Notes: generated from the letters alone by a model not told the origin. DNA of 64,000 nucleotides from Brevipalpus yothersi (GCA_003956705.1 QZCP01000019.1:73573-137572), one strand, 5' to 3'. Counted from the first letter of the stretch, positions 35,301 through 47,399 are shown. Made by a program: numbers and translations.

Positions 35301-36139
35301 TTTGATGCAATCCAAAGTTGTTCGAGCGTAAAGGTTGACATCCATTCCATATTGCATAGTAATCAACAAAGAAGTGAAGAATTTCACAATGAGAGAATCT
35401 GTGCCGTTTGATAACAAATAAATCTGTTCTTTTGGGGGATTTTGGATCATGATTTTTCAAGGTTGCAGGATGGAAATTCTGGGGTGAATATCTCAATTTG
35501 TGATAACCATAAATTATAACAATGGAATAGCTTTGGCAAGGACTATGAAAACAAGCTATTCGCTGGATAGCGACTATCTGTAGAACACAAGCCTCTGCTT
35601 GTGTGATGTTGTAGCAGTTAAGCTTCGGGGAATCTTTTTTATTATTCACTCGTTCTAAATAATCCCATGCAGAATATATTGGCTCATCTATTTGATATTC
35701 TCATGCAGAATGTAATGGTTGACTCTATTCATCTTATCCAATTTGAGAATAGTTATCAATATATTAGAGAAGATTTTTTCGCAAGATGACCTGGAATGTG
35801 CATGATAGATTTAAGAAAATTGCCTCACAAAGAATAAAACTTAAGATTTTCTTTTGATAACTCAATGTGAAAGTGTTCAGCAGAAACTTTCGAAACTTCA
35901 TCTTGTTAACGGAATCATCTAAAAACTCAAATACTAAAGGATTGACCATGAGCCCTCATCAAATGGGATCCTATCTTATCTTATTTTGGAGTGAAATCAA
36001 TAAATCCAAAGTTCGCTCTCCAATCTCCTCCCATTTTATAGATTGAGCTCAACTCGCATCCAGTTCATTAAATCATGATGATTGCTTCACTTCCTATTTA
36101 CTGTAGTACATTAGCTAGATGGAATGACCTTGAGCACTC
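35301..36139. repeat. Duplicated flank repeat F, copy 1
   Basis: Parts of this interval recur at about 38000-38460, 47400-47790 and 49800-49960: a block with ACAAGCAAGCTATTCG and a block with AAC(T/A)TTCGAAA.CTT ... GATTGACCATGA. They follow IR copies, so they are the 3' side of the duplicated unit. No conserved reading frame runs through the copies. Confidence 0.6.
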
Positions 36140-37760
36140 GAATGATATTGGGAACTTTCAGGGAATGATGGAATTTGTTAAGCTGAGTTCGGATGCTGAA
36201 TGACTTGATTCATCTAACGATTTCTTTAAATTAAGTTCTGGCTTTCCAGTTTTGATCACATTAACATCTGATAAACATAGATCGAAAAAAACAAAATCAC
36301 CAGATACTCTTATGGAGCCAATTTTATATGTAAATGCATCTTAACAAAAGCATCGTAGACTGAGTTGGATGGATGAATTGTAATGATGGCATCTGGCAGG
36401 ACTGAGATGAGTATGCTGCTAGTTATGTTTCCAATAGAAGCAGATCGCGGGTTCGAATCTGGTGGCTTGAAAAAAATTGGAACACAAAAAACTGTCTTAT
36501 TTGTTGAAACATGAAAACTCACTGGCTGAATTCTTGATCTCAAGTAAACTAAGAATGAAGCTCATTATTTGATACTAAGCCACAAAATAGTGGTTTTCGA
36601 GTCTTTAAAATAGCATAGTCAAACGTATTGATTTATTAAGCGATGCGTTTCCACCGAGGTTTATAAATCTCGATAGCAACCAACATCTTCTCAGTATTCC
36701 ATGGCCCATAATCACCATCGATGATAATGAAGAAGACAGCTTGGAAAGAATTGCTGGAAGTATTGCAGGTAATTGTGATAATGGTGGTGAAGTTAATAAG
36801 AGTGAGCTAGATAAGAATGATTGGTGCTAGTGATTGAATCCTTCTTGCGTCTACCACGTTGATCAATCAGGGCCAAGAAGCCCACTTTCGATGATATCCC
36901 ACCGCCGCAGTTTTTCGGCATTCCTTCAAGATGAAGACATCCACAGTTGTCCACAAGCAAACGAAATAAATATCCACAGCTTCGAAAATACAGTAGTTAA
37001 TAGAACTATCAACATTCCGACAAAATCTTCGAAGAAAGAAAGGAAAGGCTAAAGTGCCCTTTCTTGCATTACATACGTCACTGCCATTTATTGCAATAGT
37101 TTATTCATTCTTCAAGTGAGAGAAATTGATTACTCGTAATCCTAATAACTGCCTAATAAGCGCAATCTTTTTGTTATCTCAGGAAAATTGTTGAGGGCAT
37201 GAATGGTAGGTTGCTGTGGACAGATCCTTGCAACACCTTCAAAATATCACCCTGATTATATATTAGAAGATATCCTTATTCAAAAGAGTTTGGTGAGATA
37301 TGATTCTCTCACCTGTGAAACTGGCTCTTTCTGGTGTCGAATTATGAGGATTAACTTGATAATCTCTCTACACTATTACATCAGGAACCACAATTATGTT
37401 GTTGTTGATAATTAGTGTTTGGCGAAGAAAATTGACTGGCAGGTTCCTTCTTAAGGGAGAATGATAGAAATCTTGTTAAATTCCTGATTCTAGGGTGCAT
37501 TAATAACTCGGGATGCGAAAAATAGTCAGCAAAGCCATTTCCCCACAGACAAATACGACAAGAAGAAGTACTTACGACGTGAGTAAAGAATGTTCTTCAC
37601 TCTCAGGTTGTGTTGACAAATTGTGAGCCTCAGCGAACCAGAAACTCCATCGTGAACGTAAGTGATAATCAAATTCTCGGAATCTTGTCCAGTGAAAAGT
37701 TTGACTAGTTCATCATTGATCATTTAGCCCCATAATCTACTATTTTAAGAAATGCGAATA
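36140..37760. repeat. Segmental duplication, partner of 31470-32721
   Basis: See the partner. This copy precedes a decayed receptor fragment, not an intact gene. Between about 36540 and 37080 it contains extra sequence not in the partner, including a short plus-strand frame I do not believe is coding. Confidence 0.7.
36379..36470 (+). repeat. tRNA-like (SINE-type) element, second copy
   Basis: B box GGTTCGAATCT at 36450-36460 with the upstream strings CTGCTAGTTATG and CAATAGAAGCAGATCGC, matching the element at 31691. Both lie after the string GAGTTGGAT, about 25-40 bases downstream of it. Confidence 0.45.
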
Positions 37761-38000
37761 GCCAGCTGAATCTGCGATTCTCTGAGGACAGATTCATATT
37801 TTTATAAATGAGGAAGTTGAGCTTGATGGACTTACAAAACCTTGTGTTCGTGAGGCTCCCATTAATTTATTCTCAAGATCAAACATGAGCTGGGTTTGAC
37901 TATAAAAGAATTAAGACAATCTACCATTCTGCGATTGGAAATAAGAAGAAAATTCCAAGATAGAGTATTCAATATTCTACATTTGATCACCAAAAACAGT
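37761..38000 (+). pseudogene. IR fragment: S1 only
   Basis: Translates, with stops, to segments matching the receptor N-terminus: NEEVELDGLTKP (compare NEEGKLDGLAEH of IR-B), CVREAPINLFSRSNMSWV (compare LVREATIYFFSKLNLSWV), then the region of the AEISIASIKKV stretch. TGA follows MSWV. No start codon in the conserved position and no M1. Confidence 0.8.
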
Positions 38001-39854
38001 GAGCAAAGAATTTCATAAAGAAAGAATCTACAATGTCCTCTTCTAGCAATGTGAATCATGACAATTTTTCAAGGTTGTGTGATGGCCTAAAAAGAGAAGA
38101 GTATCTCAATCGATGATGAACACAAATTTTAGCAACAAAGTGGCTTCAGCAATGCTCACAAAAACAAGCAAGCTATTCGATAAGTAGCAATTAGGTGATA
38201 AACAAACATGTATTTGGGTATATTCGTTGACTTTCTAAAGAGCTTCCATATTTCTTTGCTCGCTCTAAACCCTCTTATCCATTTTTTTACCTGGCTTGAT
38301 TTCAATCCATTCTTTACATTCACTTTTTGCAAGCCGACTTCAACTCATAATGTGAGTGACACATTGAAAAGAACTGTCTCGCAAAGAATTAAGTCTGATA
38401 CTTTTTATACGATTCACCTTGAGAGTCTCGAGTGGACAACTTTGAAAACTTAATCTCGCAACAGAAGCACACAAGGCCCCAAATGCTATTAAACTGATCA
38501 TGATCTTTCACAAGATCATATCACTGACAACCTGGTCTAGACCTGCCTTTATGTTACCTGTGTACGGTGAAGAAAGAATAAAAAAAAGAGAGAAGATTCC
38601 TTACTACTGATACACTAAGCGTTCATATTCAGGCTGGTGTTTTTGATGCAACAACTCTGGTATTTTCTATCCTATCAGATCAGTTAGTGTAACCTAGCTC
38701 TCATACCTCTTATTGAGGCCCTGAGGGAAAGTTTCCTTTTTGTGCTCTACAATCACAGTTGATCACCAGCATAAGATTTGTCTAGCGAATGTTTCTGTAC
38801 GAGTATAGAGAAGAAAAACCAATATTATCAGTACAAATATTGATGAGAGCATAGCCTTCTATCCATCTTGTTCATCTATTGATTTTGGCTGATTGCATGG
38901 TGGAGAGGATTTCAAAATTCCCATTGATTCCAACAATGGATTTATGGCTCTATCTATCCAAGTTCCCGTCAAGTAGAGTGATATATTCTCTCTTCTGCTT
39001 GAAACATTTTAATCTATATTTGGGAGTCAATTATTTTTGAGACAATTCATAGAACTCGCTGGTTTATGCGAAGATATTTAGTTCAATGCTTCAAACCATT
39101 CTTTTTTCCAAGATTGTATGGGCACGAATATCATATGATATCCTTCTATTCAGTTCTAAATTATTAATATTCATTTATTGAACATCTAACCATCCTTTTA
39201 TAATGTTTGACCTTCAATTCATCTCAGTATCTTGGGAGAATTGTGAAGTAGACAACTTCTATTGATATGACGAATATTCTTTCTCCAGCATATAAATAGG
39301 AGAAATTCTATTAGAACATTTTTCCAAATCTTCACTATGTGAATGGCAAATATTCTCATATCCAGCCTAGTTTTAGAAGCAAATTACACAATATGAACCG
39401 AAACTAGATTTCTCCTTGACAACAAACAGGTGAGTTTTCGATGTACAAGCTAGATTTCCCTCACCCAGTATCATCAACATAACAAACAATAAGTTTCTTG
39501 GCAAATGATGAGAACGGAACTCTTACTGCTGAATTTCTGAGTCTTTTTTTACAGTGAAGTGAGATTGGCATACATACCAAGAAAATGATGCAAAATATTG
39601 ATCACATCGCTGACAATTCACACAGAAGAGCAATTACAGAAAATTTTTTCCATAGAGTCTCAAAAAGAATGATTATCCCATTTAATACAATAATAATTCC
39701 TATTTTTGATGAGTGCTGAAGATAGTTCCAAAAAATTAGTCTCTTTAACATCCACACAATCGAACTGTCCCATTACATATCCATATTGAGTTAAGATTTT
39801 TATTCTGCTCAGAAAACTTTTGCTGATTCATCGAGTGTATTCTCCATTTCCAAA
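38001..39854. other. Intergenic; flank repeat F copy 2, then no features seen
   Basis: 38000-38460 is a copy of repeat F (ACAAGCAAGCTATTCG near 38162, TTTGCTCGCTCTAAACCC near 38257), most similar to 47400-47790. From 38460 to the start of IR-C I see no gene or repeat; this stretch contains the IR-C promoter region. Confidence 0.55.
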
Positions 39855-41144
39855 ATGCTCAGGTTCCGATTAGCGCTACACGTCCCACAAAATAGATTGT
39901 TACACATCAACGGAAATGGTGATCTCGAGGGATTGACAGAACCTCTAGTTCGAGAGGCCTCCATCTATTTTTTCTCCAAGCTGAACCTAAGTTGGATCCC
40001 TCCAGATGATAAACTGAAAACATCAGCTGAAGTTGCTATCAGCGGAATCAAAAAGGTTGCCCGAGATGAGGCTGATGGAGCATTCAATATTTTACCACTG
40101 AATGATGGTCTCCCTGAGAATGTGACAGTAGGACAGATGGTATATGAAGCTCAATGCAAACTGGCATCCTCTCCGGTGATAAATTCAGCTGTACTCCAAG
40201 ATGGACCAGAATTAGCTTTGAAGCAGTTCAGTTGGAGGCTTCTCTTGATAGTTCTTTTTGGACTATTCATCATGATCTACCTTACACGAGTATTTGCAAG
40301 CTATCAACAGATAAAGAATTCAGCTTGGATTCTCTTTGCTACTCTACTGCGTCAGCACTCCTCATTTGATATGAACGGATTGCCTCTAATCATTCTGATT
40401 TTGTCTGTACTACTAATCCAGACACTATTTGGCTCTTTTCTGCACACAGAAAGGACATCGATCAGTGATTTTGTCCGCATTGATTCGTTTGCCGATGTTA
40501 GGAAGCATAATGTGACTACTTTTGTTCCAGATATATCAGCTTGTAAAAGCTTAGCTGGAGGGAAGAATGAACTCAAAGTTCTCCCTCTTGCTGAGAGTTT
40601 TGTCGGTAGCCAGGATTTCAGCTGGTGTTTGGCCTCTGGTAAGTGTGCCATGCTGGTAAATGATTTGGATCGCAACTTGCTATTGTCTGTTGCTTGTTCA
40701 TTAATTCCCGAAAAAGTTGTTGAGAATCCACCGCACATATCTCCTGCTCTTAGCCATGCTCTGAGTGGATATGTTTTCAACAAGAGAATTCCAAAGAACC
40801 AAACAGATCGCATCAATGGTTACTTACAGCGATCCTTTGAGATGGGACTTGACAAGAAAAAGGGCTTCTTTTCCAAAGAATTCGGTGTGAAGAGTGCTCG
40901 AGCATTGACGCAATCCAATTTGAATGAAGAATGTTTCTCAAAGAGAATACAAAACAGTATCTCAGCTCCTGCCTCGCTGAGAGATGATTTCTTCAGAAAT
41001 TGTTTCCACTTATATTTTGTGGTCATTATAACCTCGATTTTCATTTGCTCATCATCGTTTGGAAGAATATTATGCATCTTGTATCAGGATCGAAAACTGT
41101 TTCCTGCCATTGGAGGATCACATTGTTGGGTATTATCATTTTAG
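39855..41144 (+). CDS. Divergent ionotropic receptor (IR-C), intact, single exon
   Basis: 429 residues from MLRFRLALHVPQ. S1 about 1-127 with LNDGLPENVTVGQ (no ligand-binding arginine seen), M1 (LLLIVLFGLFIMIYL), pore (SAWILFATLLRQ), M3 (LIILILSVLLIQTLFGSF then LHTERTS), S2 with FSWCLASGKCA, GYVFNKRIPKNQTDRINGYL and NEECFSKRIQNSIS, M4 (LYFVVIITSIFICSSSF), and a C-terminal tail with ILYQDRKLFPAIG. The tail differs from that of IR-A and recurs in the pseudogenes at 42450-43110 and 54775-55590 and in a fragment at 50725, which defines a second subfamily in the array. No signal peptide. Ligand unknown; the membrane topology is inferred from the iGluR fold. Confidence 0.88.
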   Translation: MLRFRLALHVPQNRLLHINGNGDLEGLTEPLVREASIYFFSKLNLSWIPPDDKLKTSAEVAISGIKKVARDEADGAFNILPLNDGLPENVTVGQMVYEAQCKLASSPVINSAVLQDGPELALKQFSWRLLLIVLFGLFIMIYLTRVFASYQQIKNSAWILFATLLRQHSSFDMNGLPLIILILSVLLIQTLFGSFLHTERTSISDFVRIDSFADVRKHNVTTFVPDISACKSLAGGKNELKVLPLAESFVGSQDFSWCLASGKCAMLVNDLDRNLLLSVACSLIPEKVVENPPHISPALSHALSGYVFNKRIPKNQTDRINGYLQRSFEMGLDKKKGFFSKEFGVKSARALTQSNLNEECFSKRIQNSISAPASLRDDFFRNCFHLYFVVIITSIFICSSSFGRILCILYQDRKLFPAIGGSHCWVLSF

Positions 41145-42449
41145 AAAAACGTTATGCATATATTGTCAGGAGCAATAGCTGTTGCCCGTCGTATTCAGAG
41201 TTCCTCCAAGAAGGACCTCTCATCAGAATTCACCATGAAAGATCGTATTGAGAAATCAAACAATTATATAGCTGGTTTGAGCAGTTTTTTCGTATCAAAG
41301 GTATCAGAGTGATCAAAATACACCTAGACACTCACATTTGAACAGCGAACTTCTCTCGTCGTTCATCTTCACATGGCTTTAACATGAAATATTTCAAGAT
41401 ATATTCTCATCTGATGAGATTCATACCATCTAACCAATGATGATTTACCTTCAGGAGTTGGTCCAACTTGGTCTAGATGATATATTTAATTCTATATCAG
41501 AACAGCATGCAAACTATTCGTTTCAATACAAAAAGTCCAGAGTTTGGATGTCTTGAAAATCATGAAAATTGAATGTTGAAGTTACATGAATTAAATCTGG
41601 ATTACGAGTAAATCGATGATTGTTGAACTAGCTATTTTCTATCAAAATCCATCATTCTTGATGATAGAATTAGATTATTAGTATTGAAGCATATTGTTGG
41701 TCAAGAATGGATAGAGTTCTTTCTAAAAGTTCGTATTGATGACCGAAATTGTTTTTCACATATACTGTTGATAATAATAATGAGCTAAATAATAAAAATT
41801 CTACACTACATTAACTCATGAGCCAGGATTAATTTCTTCTCTTCATCTATGAAGAAAATTCTTGACTTTAAACTTCTTTACATGAAGATTGCTATATACT
41901 CTCAACTCAATAGTTGAAACCGAATCCTGGAAATATGTCCCCTTCTGAGCTCGACTCAATCGAGGAAGCGTCTTGAAGTGGAGAAAAACTGGCTTGGGTT
42001 ATTGATAGATGATTGTGGTAGTTTGGGTGAATTTTCTCGAGAGGCAGGGGATGAAATGGCTGGAAGCAAGAGATGAAAAATTGAATCAACTTTTTTCTTA
42101 CCTTTTCTAGCTGGATTTAGTGTGAAAGATTTGCATCTTATGTATTATTATGGGATTGATCTTGAATACTCGACGAGATGTCCATCTGCTTATGAAGTTT
42201 CATTCAAATCGCAAATTCTGACCAAGAAAGCACTTACTTCATTCTATTCTTGTCTGTAATACCAGCGAAGGCAAGAAATTAGTTATAATTCTCTGATGAG
42301 TTATTGAGGTTATTCAATTGAAGCCACTCTAGCCAAGCCAGGAACTTATTTACACAGATTCGTTAGAAACATCTTTTCATATTTCATTGTTTCATGATCA
42401 AATTCATTTGATAGAATTCAGCTTAGAGATGACAAAACCACTATAATCA
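41145..42449. other. Intergenic, no gene
   Basis: Contains the 3' flank of IR-C. The string ATTCACCATGAAAGATCG recalls the downstream flank of IR-D (CTATGAAAGATCATCC). No open frame with family features. Confidence 0.45.
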
Positions 42450-43110
42450 ATTTGTTGTCGAGAAAAAACTTTCGCTTTTTTCATTTCGAAAAATTCTCTG
42501 CAAGAATGTTCATCTGCAAATGTTTAAATACACTCTTATTACTCAAAGGACTTCCAATTCCCAATAAGGAATTTAGAAGAGATATAGATCTTCGCTGTTT
42601 TGTGCTTTGCACTCGGATTTTGGCTGATTCTTGGTTTCTGGGAAGTGTGCTATAGAAGTATTTATGTATCATCTGCAGCATAACTCATTTTCATCAGTAG
42701 CCTATTCATCAGTCTCTAGAGAAGCTGTTAGGGCTCAGCATTCCCCTTTTTCCTTTATAGCCAGACAAATGGTGGATATGTTTCTAACAAATGAATTCCA
42801 AAGAGCCAAACAGATCCTATCAATGGTCACTTATGGCTATTCTCTGGTATCTAGCGAAAGCTGGGTGAGCAGAATAGTGTCTCTATCAGAAAATTGACGC
42901 TAATTCAAATAGGAAATCCTTTCAGAGACAATACGAAACATTATTTTAGCTAAAATATGCAATGAGTTCTTCAAACATTATTTCTACTATATTTTGTGGT
43001 TATTATGAGCAGGGTGATATTTTACTCACAATAATTTTGATATATCCCATATATAGTATCAGGGGCAAAAGCTGTTCCCTGAAGTTTGTGAACGGAAATC
43101 GAATATAGTA
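42450..43110 (+). pseudogene. IR pseudogene, S2 to tail
   Basis: Best preserved at 42631-42897: VSGKCAIEVFMYHLQHN aligns with the ASGKCA...DLDRNLLLS region of IR-C, and MFLTNEFQRAKQILSM with VFNKRIPKNQTDRING. Downstream, M4 and the tail are readable only in pieces (ATGCAATGAGTTCTTC; then TATCAGGGGCAAAAGC matching the IR-C tail). M1, pore and M3 are largely lost. Several stops and frameshifts. Confidence 0.75.
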
Positions 43111-43953
43111 GGCATGCTGCTAGGACCAGTGTAGCTTAGATATAAAAGCAAAATTTTCGATTTCTCGAGAATTTTTCTTCTCAGAAGTCTTGACTCTCTC
43201 CTTATTGCAAGTCAAAATTACATATATCAACAAAAAAACATGAGTAAGATAGTTAATTCACACTGGAGAAAGTGAACAAGAGGTGTAAGAATAGAAAAGA
43301 TGTTGAAATAGGCAAGATGAAGGAAGAAATGATTGTTACAGACATCATATGGAAAAATCATCATTACTGGTTGTTTGATTGTGTGTAATATCAAAAGAAT
43401 TAGATGAAAAGGTGTTACACTGGGTTTGATTCAATTCTTCTCACTAAGTAATTTTTGATAATTTCACATGAAAACCATTTGAGTTGTTAATGATGTTTGA
43501 GATATGTGAAAACAAAAGAAGCTACGATTATACAATTATACAAATGATCGAATAATTGTTTTTCCACAGTAGACTAAAATCCACCAATCAATTTAAGAAT
43601 GACCGACAAAATGATCCAACTATGAGATACGAAGCTAATTAGTCTTTTTTTCGCTATTAGGAGCTGTGAAAATTGACACTCAATGAAGTTTTAAATACAA
43701 AGCTGTTGCAGCAATCCCGAAGAAGACTAATAGTTATTTGAGAATTGATCCAAAAGTGACACAGCAAAGAGAATTAATCGTAATGTCATGCTCAATGCTA
43801 TTAGAAGAGCTATACGGAATAGCTCGATCATTGGAAATTTTGTCCAGGAGAGTTGTATAGCCAAACGTCTTGTGAATGCTGGAGTTTTGCTTGTGGAAAG
43901 AGTTCATTACGCACCAAATCATATCGGCTTCAATATTATTGAATGCTCCAGAA
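43111..43953. other. Intergenic upstream of IR-D
   Basis: No gene or repeat recognised. An in-frame ATG at 43876 would add 26 residues to IR-D, but they resemble nothing in the other receptors. Confidence 0.4.
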
Positions 43954-45186
43954 ATGAGTGACTTTCGCCTAACTTTGAATGTCCCCGAAAACCGACTATT
44001 GAGAATCAACCGACAGGGTAAGCTTGAAGGTCTTACAGAGCCTTTGGTTCGAGAAGCTTGCATTTATTTCTTCACAAAATTCAATCTAAGCTGGATTCGA
44101 CCTGATGAAAATTTGAAGCAAGCTGCTGATGTTTCTGTTGGGAATATGAAAAAAGTTGCCTCCAATGAGGCGGATGGGGCGTACAATATATTTCATCTGA
44201 ACCAGGGGTTGTCTGAAAATGTAACAGTGGGACAAGTGATCTATGAAGCCCAGTGTAGATTGGCATCTTCTCCAGTGGTCAATTTCGAAGTTCGCCAAGA
44301 TGGACCAGAGCTAGCCCTAAAACAGATGAACTTGATACTCATATCTCTCACTTTCATTGGACTCTTCATCATGATCCACCTTGCTCGGACCACAAAAGGT
44401 TATGACAATTTCATTCATTCTGCTTGGTTCCTGTATGTTGTCCTGTTGCGTCAACGAATCGGATCAACTTTCAATGGATTCTCTCTGTTCATTCTGATCT
44501 CTGCTGTTCTTTTAATCCAAACACTGTTTAGCTCTTTGCTCCACACCGAGAGAACCTCAGTGAATGATTTTGTCCACATTGATTCATTTAAAGACATTCG
44601 TGAGCACAACTTGAGCTCATTTGCTTTTGATGTATCAGCATGTCAGTACTTGGCTGGAAGCAAGGATAAACTCGAAGTGATTTCTCTAGCTGATGGTTAT
44701 CTTGGTGGTCGGGATCTGAGTTGGTGTGTAGCTTCCGGTAAATGTGTGATGCTGTACGATGATGTAGCGGGTAACCTGTTGTTCTCTCTTCTCTGCTCAT
44801 CATATCACAGAGAGGTGGTTGAGAATCCTCCTTACCTGTCCGCCCCTCTCAGTCATCATCTCAATGGATATATATTCAATAAGAGAGTCCCGAAGAACAG
44901 AAGAGATAGAATCAATGGCTATATCCAGCGCTCATTTGAGATGGGCCTTGAAAAGAAAAAAGGTTTCTTCTCAAGAGATTTCAGTTCGGGGACTGCCAAG
45001 AAGCTCACCCAATCGGCTGTGAATGAGGAATGCTTCTCAAAAAGAATAGAGAATACTATTTCAGCTTCAGCCTCATTGAGCAATGAATTTTTCAGGAGTT
45101 GCTTTGTACTGTACATTTCATCAACATTCATTGCAGTGATCACTCATCTGTCTCTACTGTTGAAGATTGTAAGTGATATCGATTAG
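43954..45186 (+). CDS. Divergent ionotropic receptor (IR-D), intact, single exon
   Basis: 410 residues from MSDFRLTLNVPENRLL. S1 (about 1-127), M1 (LILISLTFIGLFIMIHL), pore (SAWFLYVVLLRQ), M3 (LFILISAVLLIQTLFSSL followed by LHTERTS), S2 with LSWCVASGKC, GYIFNKRVPKNRRDRINGYI and NEECFSKRIENTIS, then M4 (CFVLYISSTFIAVITHLSLL) with almost no cytoplasmic tail. Start chosen at 43954 to match the position of Met in the other receptors; the frame is open further upstream to an ATG at 43876. The S1 arginine appears absent and the NVT sequon is present. Its own 3' flank differs from the other copies in having a 97-codon open frame. Confidence 0.88.
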   Translation: MSDFRLTLNVPENRLLRINRQGKLEGLTEPLVREACIYFFTKFNLSWIRPDENLKQAADVSVGNMKKVASNEADGAYNIFHLNQGLSENVTVGQVIYEAQCRLASSPVVNFEVRQDGPELALKQMNLILISLTFIGLFIMIHLARTTKGYDNFIHSAWFLYVVLLRQRIGSTFNGFSLFILISAVLLIQTLFSSLLHTERTSVNDFVHIDSFKDIREHNLSSFAFDVSACQYLAGSKDKLEVISLADGYLGGRDLSWCVASGKCVMLYDDVAGNLLFSLLCSSYHREVVENPPYLSAPLSHHLNGYIFNKRVPKNRRDRINGYIQRSFEMGLEKKKGFFSRDFSSGTAKKLTQSAVNEECFSKRIENTISASASLSNEFFRSCFVLYISSTFIAVITHLSLLLKIVSDID

Positions 45187-45284
45187 CACCCATATCAATA
45201 TGTGCGTTCTATGAAAGATCATCCACGGAAACAATGTAATCAAGTAAATCGAGTCAGTTTCTGAAGCTACAATATCACTCAAAG

Positions 45285-45578
45285 ATGACCTCAGAAAATG
45301 AAAATTTTGCTGAATTACAAAGTTTATTGAGCATTGAGAAATTACTCTGCGATGGAATTGAAAATACGAATAAAAAAATGTCAAAATTGATCAGAGCTCT
45401 GATTTTTAACCAATATCATGAAAAAGAGAATCACTTGGTGAAGTATGATGATTTGCTCATTGTGAGTGAAATATTTGTGAGTTTGGGTTCGAAGACTAAT
45501 CGGTTTTATCAGAAAAACGATCCCAAAACTATGATACCGAGGAATAGGAGCCGCCTATGCTATGTCGAGAAAAGTTGA
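45285..45578 (+). CDS. Small open frame downstream of IR-D, uncertain
   Basis: 97 codons with an ATG and a hydrophilic, coding-like composition (ELQSLLSIEKLLCDG, YDDLLIVSEIFVSLGSK). It begins 98 bases after the IR-D stop. No homologue is preserved next to the other receptors, and no family is recognised. It could be a spurious frame or an exon of an unrelated gene. Confidence 0.2.
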   Translation: MTSENENFAELQSLLSIEKLLCDGIENTNKKMSKLIRALIFNQYHEKENHLVKYDDLLIVSEIFVSLGSKTNRFYQKNDPKTMIPRNRSRLCYVEKS

Positions 45579-45649
45579 AAATTTTTCCTCACTGATCAGG
45601 AACAAATGATATTCTAGCATTTACATTCCAAAATGATCGACATTCGTAT

Positions 45650-46320
45650 TTCCGTTTGAGAATGTCCAAGTTAATGAGTTTCCTGATCGAAATCATCTCC
45701 CAAAAGTCTATTTATAACTTTACTATCGATCGGTAATATCTTGTTACATTTTCTAGGCTCATGATTAAGCTCGAACTCATGAACCATAGATGACACCTGG
45801 AAGAGTCGTTATCATAGGTGGGCTGTCAAGAGAATTCACTAGCCTGCCCACTTCGAGAGAGTATCTACAATAGCCAACAATGTTCATATTCAGAATTAGG
45901 TACTTTCCCATCTTCCGAGGAGCTTTCTATCCCCAAACAAGAAATTCTTGAATAGCTTGAAATTCTCGTAGGGTTGCCTTTTGCCCTCAGTTTTCCCAAT
46001 CCCTGTTACTATTTGTATTTAAATCTCATTCAATAATGAGGTGGCATTCCACGCTTTCAAAATGGTTCTCACATAACTTTATTAATTTCTATGAGAAAAC
46101 TTATTCGAACGTGAAAAAATATCTAAATTTTGAGTGCATATTTCGGGAGGTCGTTCCAGAAAGAACATTATCCAAAATTCCCATCTACAGTTCTTATTAC
46201 AAATATTAGAAACAGCATCATCCCAGAAGCATGTTGCGAGAATCAGAAATAGAGATGCATGAGAATCTTTCTGATGCCTCAAAAATCAATCTCCACTCCT
46301 TTTGAGAACAATGCAAAGCT
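45650..46320. repeat. Duplicated block G, copy 1 (partners 52020-52450, 57400-58080)
   Basis: Shared in the same order: GGCTCATGATTAAGCTCG / GGCTCATTATCGAGCTC / GCCTCATAACTAAGCT, and with the third copy CATCTACAGTT(C/T)T. The block is diverged and no frame is conserved across the three copies. Confidence 0.55.
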
Positions 46321-46539
46321 AACTAGATTGATCGGCTCCGGGTATTCTTCAATCCCAGCTAATAAGGTGACCCAGATTCATATTAACAATACTAATAAGA
46401 TAGTTCCTTGAAACATCATGAACCTTGTCTCTGAGAGAATTTGATAGTAATTCACACGATAAAGTTCAATCCGGATACAAAGAATGAAAATTCCATATTC
46501 TGTGTCACTATTCAGCAACAAATAGAAACATTAATGAAC

Positions 46540-46632
46540 TTGTCTGGTAATCTTGAGAGTAGACGATTGGTCAAGGGCTTCGATTGGGACTACAACCACC
46601 CTGATCAGAGGTTCAAACCCAATAGCTCAGCA
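46540..46632 (+). repeat. tRNA-like element with serine/leucine-type arm
   Basis: GATTGGTCAAGGGCTTCGAT is close to an A-box/D-arm of a type II tRNA, and AGGTTCAAACCC at 46609-46620 is a good B box. TCTGGTAATC at the 5' side and the sequence after the B box do not pair well enough for a functional tRNA. Confidence 0.45.
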
Positions 46633-47399
46633 GAATAATTATCCAAGAGAGGGTTCAGTTACAGTTTATTGTAACCAGATAAGTGGTGAGTAATAATTCA
46701 TTAATGGCCTAGTAATCATGAGTGGAAGAACCTCAATGATTAGGTGAGTGCAACGCAAGATTTGAATCATATTTTTATTCTCTATTAGTTATCCCAAAAA
46801 TTGTCAGATAATTGTGAAGAATATGGATTGCCGGTCACCGTGACTGCGCAAAAACTTGAAGTTGTCACGACTAGTAGCTAAGTACTACTTGAGAGGATAT
46901 TGGTAGTCATAAGAGTTATGAAATACATTGAATTGAATTGAATTGAATATGATCCAAATAAAGTTTGTTGTTGCAAAATTAGTGGCTGAATATGATCTCT
47001 CAATCTTCCAGCAGTGAGTCATACCGATGACAAGCAGGTAAGTACTACTTGAGAAATTCTAGCCATAAGGACTATGAAATACGTAATTAGTTTATTACAT
47101 CTGTTGAACTGAATTTCTCCACCATCAATTGATAGCAGGTAGTTGAAAAGTTCCTGTCCTTTTTTTAATAGGAACCATAACTGTTGGAGCTGTTTGAACA
47201 AATAAAAAGGAAAAGAATTGCAAGCACAGTGTAGCTTTCTTCAGGAGTAAGGATGGAGAGTAAACCTTAAATCTTAATGAGATACCGCTATGGCAAATTA
47301 AACTTTGTCAGAATACAGGTAAGTATCAAAACCAAATGCCTGGGGAATATACACTGAAAGGTTGAGAGAATATAGCCAATTCTAGGAAAAATTATGGTC
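46633..47399. other. Intergenic, no gene
   Basis: A (GAATT)n-like run, TTGAATTGAATTGAATTGAA, lies near 46930-46949. Two similar strings AGGTAAGTACTACTTGAGA / TAAGTACTACTTGAGAG (about 47036 and 46879) show a small local duplication of about 160 bp. Confidence 0.45.

Noticed and set aside
40352..40816. 154-codon antisense frame within IR-C
   Set aside because: Shadow of the receptor coding sequence; composition follows its codons.
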